Shown: positions 61,451 through 64,000 of the stretch, one piece after another
Numbering within the stretch: position 1 is the first letter of the stretch
How the letters are laid out: each line of letters starts with the position of its first letter
Source: Bradyrhizobium sp. 195
Lineage (GTDB): Bacteria; Pseudomonadota; Alphaproteobacteria; Rhizobiales; Xanthobacteraceae
Assembly (NCBI RefSeq): GCF_023101665.1
Contig: NZ_CP082163.1
Location: forward strand, 1-64,000
Reading direction: 5' to 3'
Length of the DNA: 64,000 bases
Program-made: the position numbers and the translations under genes
Notes under the pieces: generated by a model
What the model was told of the DNA's origin: nothing
What the model saw: the letters and a program-made list of their open reading frames with translations, nothing else
Databases searched by the model: none

Positions 61451-62683
61451 ATGCAGTCACATTCTCCAACGACGCCTTTTGGGCGGCGATCGCTTACGCT
61501 TGCCCATGTGGCAAGCCAGATGGTCGTAACCGAACGCCCTCCCGAAAAGATCGTGCACAAGTGGAAGATCTTCCATGCCATCTGCACGGCACGGCCGCGC
61601 CTTGGGGTTTCGGAGCGCTCGCTATCGGTATTGAACGCGCTGCTGACCTTCCATCCCGAAACCGCGCTCACCGGGGAGGATGATCTGATTGTTTTTCCGT
61701 CAAACCATCAACTCACTCGGCGGGCGCACGGCATGCCGGCATCGACGCTCCGTCGTCACCTTGCTGTGTTGGTCGACGCGGGGCTGATCGTTCGGCGCGA
61801 CAGTCCGAATGGCAAGCGGTATGCGCGAAAGGGCAATGCCGGCGAAATCGAGCTCGCCTTCGGCTTCGATCTGTCGCCGCTCGTCGTGCGCTCGGAGGAG
61901 TTTGAGCACCTGGCGGCTGACATCGAAGCCGAGGCCCGCGCCCTCAAGCTCGTGCGCGAGCGGATCACGCTATGCCGGCGCGACATCGCGAAGATGATTG
62001 CAACAGGCATCGAGGAAGCCGTCCCGACGCGGAGGGGAGGGCAGGGGCCTGCCGATTGGCAGGTCGTGCACGCCGCCTTCCGCGCGATCGTCGATCAGAT
62101 TCCGCGTACTGCCACGCGCCAGCAGCTCGAGCCGATCGCCGACGAGCTGTCGCAACTTGCAGACGACGTGCTCAATCTGCTGGAAGCGCACATCAAATCC
62201 AAGAATCCGAGCGCCAATGAGTCCCATTCTGAGCGCCACATACAGAATTCAAATCCAGACACCCCTATTGAACTTGAACCTGTCCTTCGAGAAGGCAGGG
62301 CGGCGGGAGCTGAGCCCAAACCTCAACCGTCGCGAGTCGGGGAGGGGGCGTATCCGTTAGGAATGGTCCTGAGTGCATGCCCTGACATCGTCGATTATGC
62401 GAAGGGTGGGGTTTCGAACTGGCGCGATCTCCTGGCCACAGCGGCCGTTGTACGATCGATGTTGGGGATTAGTCCGAGCGCCTGGGAGGAGGCGCAAGCG
62501 GTCATGGGCGAGGTCCCCGCAGCCATCGTCGTCGCGTGCATCCTGCAACGTGGCGCCGCGATCAATTCCGCCGGCGGTTATCTGCGCGGCCTGACGCGAA
62601 AAGCCGAGGTCGGCGAATTTTCGCTTGGCCCGATCCTGATGGCGCAAATCAATTCCCGGCGGCGAGACAAGCAGCGGGCGTGA
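61451..62683 (+). CDS. repC: RepC replication initiator
   Basis: 410 residues, ATG at 61451 with GAGG upstream. Typical RepC: GRRSLTLAHVASQMVVTERP, KWKIFHAICTARPRLGVSER, SLSVLNALLTFHPET, a winged-helix region (RAHGMPASTLRRHLAVLVDA, GLIVRRDSPNGKRYARK) and the C-terminal domain (LGISPSAWEEAQAVMG, AINSAGGYLRGLTRKAE). It initiates replication from an origin inside its own gene. Expression is limited by the antisense RNA upstream. Confidence 0.95.
   Translation: MQSHSPTTPFGRRSLTLAHVASQMVVTERPPEKIVHKWKIFHAICTARPRLGVSERSLSVLNALLTFHPETALTGEDDLIVFPSNHQLTRRAHGMPASTLRRHLAVLVDAGLIVRRDSPNGKRYARKGNAGEIELAFGFDLSPLVVRSEEFEHLAADIEAEARALKLVRERITLCRRDIAKMIATGIEEAVPTRRGGQGPADWQVVHAAFRAIVDQIPRTATRQQLEPIADELSQLADDVLNLLEAHIKSKNPSANESHSERHIQNSNPDTPIELEPVLREGRAAGAEPKPQPSRVGEGAYPLGMVLSACPDIVDYAKGGVSNWRDLLATAAVVRSMLGISPSAWEEAQAVMGEVPAAIVVACILQRGAAINSAGGYLRGLTRKAEVGEFSLGPILMAQINSRRRDKQRA
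62190..62290. other. Probable oriV region inside repC
   Basis: The most AT-rich stretch of repC (about codons 247-280, coding for the variable linker). In repABC plasmids the origin lies in such an AT-rich part of repC. Assignment is by analogy. Confidence 0.4.
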
Positions 62684-62792
62684 GGCGATGACGTGACGGT
62701 CCCCAGACCTTGCCTTTTTCGTGTGATCGAAAGTGCCGGCGCTGGCCCGGCTGCTGCACTGTGTCGGCGCAAAGCCGTTCGGAGAGATCGTC

Positions 62793-63212
62793 ATGGCAAA
62801 ATGCCCTCCAATCATGCTCACGCCGTTTTTCCAGCTTCGCGATGAAGACGCCGTCGAGCAACGGACTTACGTGGCAGGGTTCGCCGACCAGGAGGGCGAG
62901 GCTTGGGGGACGCTGGTCCCGTTGGATGCGGAGATGGTCGAGAACGCCGTTCTGGGACAACAGACATTCACGGTCTGGTGCAACTCTGACGGTTGCATCC
63001 AACCGCAGCCGACCAGCGACGGCCTGTTTGAAGAGCTTCTGGAGAAGGGCCAATTGAAGGACGCGCCCCTCGATGAACTCGTCGCCGAAGCCATCGAACA
63101 GGGCAAGAATGAACCCAATGATGACATCCTCGATATGTTCGAGACCCTGCATGACCGGCTAGGGCGGGCGCAAGACATGGTCGCTGACGAGATCGCGCGG
63201 CGCAGGCGATGA
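62793..63212 (+). CDS. Hypothetical protein downstream of repC
   Basis: 139 residues from the ATG at 62793 (GGAGAG upstream). Acidic and soluble: TPFFQLRDEDAVEQRTYVAG, TVWCNSDGCIQPQPTSDGLF, ELVAEAIEQGKNEPNDDILD. It may be co-transcribed with repC, 110 nt away. No family recognised. Confidence 0.65.
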   Translation: MAKCPPIMLTPFFQLRDEDAVEQRTYVAGFADQEGEAWGTLVPLDAEMVENAVLGQQTFTVWCNSDGCIQPQPTSDGLFEELLEKGQLKDAPLDELVAEAIEQGKNEPNDDILDMFETLHDRLGRAQDMVADEIARRRR

Positions 63213-63296
63213 CTCCTCGCGCCGTGTATGCGCCTGCGGTTCAGTTCTGCGTCGAGCGCGCGAGTTGGCTGCAGCAAGGGTCCCGGCTTTATTTCT

Positions 63297-63455
63297 TCAG
63301 AACGGCTCCGGGCCAAGAGCAAGGCCGACGGCCATAGCCGCCACAAGGGTGAACAGCAGACCGGCACCGCAGAAGATCGCGATGGTCTTCAGGTCCTCAA
63401 CGTCGGTTGCCGGACGTCTGACGCGCGAGAGCGCCCTCGCCAAGGTGGCTATCAT
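63297..63455 (-). CDS. Small single-pass membrane protein
   Basis: 52 residues from the ATG at 63455, with a strong GGAGGAGA ribosome site. Basic N-terminus (RALSRVRRPATDVEDLK) and one helix (IAIFCGAGLLFTLVAAMAV). The longer frame upstream is a shadow. Function unknown. Confidence 0.6.
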   Translation of the reverse strand: MIATLARALSRVRRPATDVEDLKTIAIFCGAGLLFTLVAAMAVGLALGPEPF

Positions 63456-63763
63456 CTGTCTCCTCCGAAGAACGCGAGATGAGACCATAGAGGACCCGGC
63501 CGCGGAGCCGTGTGAGCTACGTCTCAATGACAACTCGATTTTCGAGAGCCGGTTGGCGGGCAAGCATTGCACCAGCTTGGTGCCGCCGGTTTGCAGTCGT
63601 TGACCACGCATCGATGCTGTCGGGCGGCCCAGCAATCTCGTAGCAAAGATGCGAAAAGCGGCGGCCGAGATGGCCTGGACCGGCCAGGAAAGTCGTGAAC
63701 ATTCGTCCCGGCCGATGAAGAAGACGCCGAAAACTGACGACCGGGCCGCGCTCGGACGAGGTC

Positions 63764-63964
63764 TTAAGCTTCGCCGGACCCCGAAAACAGCGCCGTCGGT
63801 GGCGTCGCGCGCGGGGGCGGGAGAGTCCGACCGCCTCCGGATCCTGGTCTGCTCTTCAGGTCGTATCGTTGGGCCAGGTCGAGTAGCCGCCGCTTGGTGA
63901 ACGGGTCCGCGCTCTCGGCCAGATCGCGCGCCCGCTGGGCGAAGCTCTTGTAAAATTCTTCCAC
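63764..63964 (-). CDS. Small conserved protein, paralogue of the gene at 23881
   Basis: 66 residues, start GTG at 63964. AESADPFTKRRLLDLAQRYD and the FSGSGEA end match the gene at 23881-24093 closely, and the leader GATGTTGCGGGG is shared. Function unknown. Confidence 0.75.
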   Translation of the reverse strand: MEEFYKSFAQRARDLAESADPFTKRRLLDLAQRYDLKSRPGSGGGRTLPPPRATPPTALFSGSGEA

Positions 63965-64000
63965 GACGCCACCCCCCGCAACATCACTGAAAACCGGATT

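Noticed and set aside
1..64000. CRISPR arrays, rRNA genes, intact insertion sequences
   Set aside because: No regularly spaced repeats, rRNA-like sequence or paired terminal repeats with a transposase were seen.

Overview
The window looks like a large piece of a conjugative repABC plasmid from an alphaproteobacterium of the Bradyrhizobium / Rhodopseudomonas / Nitrobacter / Oligotropha group (Nitrobacteraceae). The grounds are the high GC content, a complete repA-repB-repC cassette with its own partition palindromes and antisense RNA, a full VirB/VirD4 conjugation operon, and several tiny genes of kinds I associate with Bradyrhizobium relatives. The family assignments come from reading the translated sequences; no database search was run, so the organism call is an inference.

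Layout. (1) 1-14.3 kb, minus strand: a VirB-type conjugation operon in near-canonical order (B1-like, B2, B3, B4, B5, EexN, B6, B7-like, B8, B9, B10, B11, VirD4) running into a LPD7-domain protein cut by the left edge. It is headed by an acyl-homoserine-lactone synthase gene. A divergent luxR and a perfect 16-bp lux-box palindrome (13451-13466) sit between them, so transfer is probably quorum controlled. (2) 14.3-36.9 kb: a cargo region rich in stress functions. It holds three unrelated Na+/H+ antiporters (NhaP, NhaD, NhaA), a cytochrome P450, a PRC-barrel protein, a GrlR-like protein, a YihY/BrkB membrane protein, a receiver-only response regulator, an isoaspartyl methyltransferase fused to an erythromycin-esterase-like domain, an HWE-type histidine kinase, Ku, and many very small proteins. 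Several genes here are decayed (PAS sensor, DUF72 protein, one unknown). (3) 37.1-38.9 kb: a large serine recombinase at the border.

(4) 39.5-54.3 kb, plus strand: a plasmid establishment/maintenance block. It holds a TOPRIM-type DUF3991 protein, a DUF1419 protein, a 1698-residue methyltransferase-helicase of the DarB type, a solitary ParB-like protein, a four-gene cluster with a DUF7007-like member, an ArdC-like antirestriction protein with an HExxH site, and a DUF736 protein. Most of these genes have a private GC-rich hairpin shortly before the start codon, and three of the hairpins share the same ATGG loop. (5) 54.4-64 kb: an AbiEii-type remnant, an HTH protein of the DUF1612 type, a VapBC toxin-antitoxin pair, a gene broken in three frames, and then the replicon. 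The replicon has four identical 16-bp palindromes (parS candidates), a 10-bp inverted repeat in front of repA, repA, repB, a well-formed antisense RNA terminator between repB and repC, and repC.

Together these parts describe a self-transmissible, partition-stabilised plasmid whose cargo seems aimed at ionic, pH and protein/DNA damage stress. No tRNA, rRNA, CRISPR array or intact insertion sequence was recognised.
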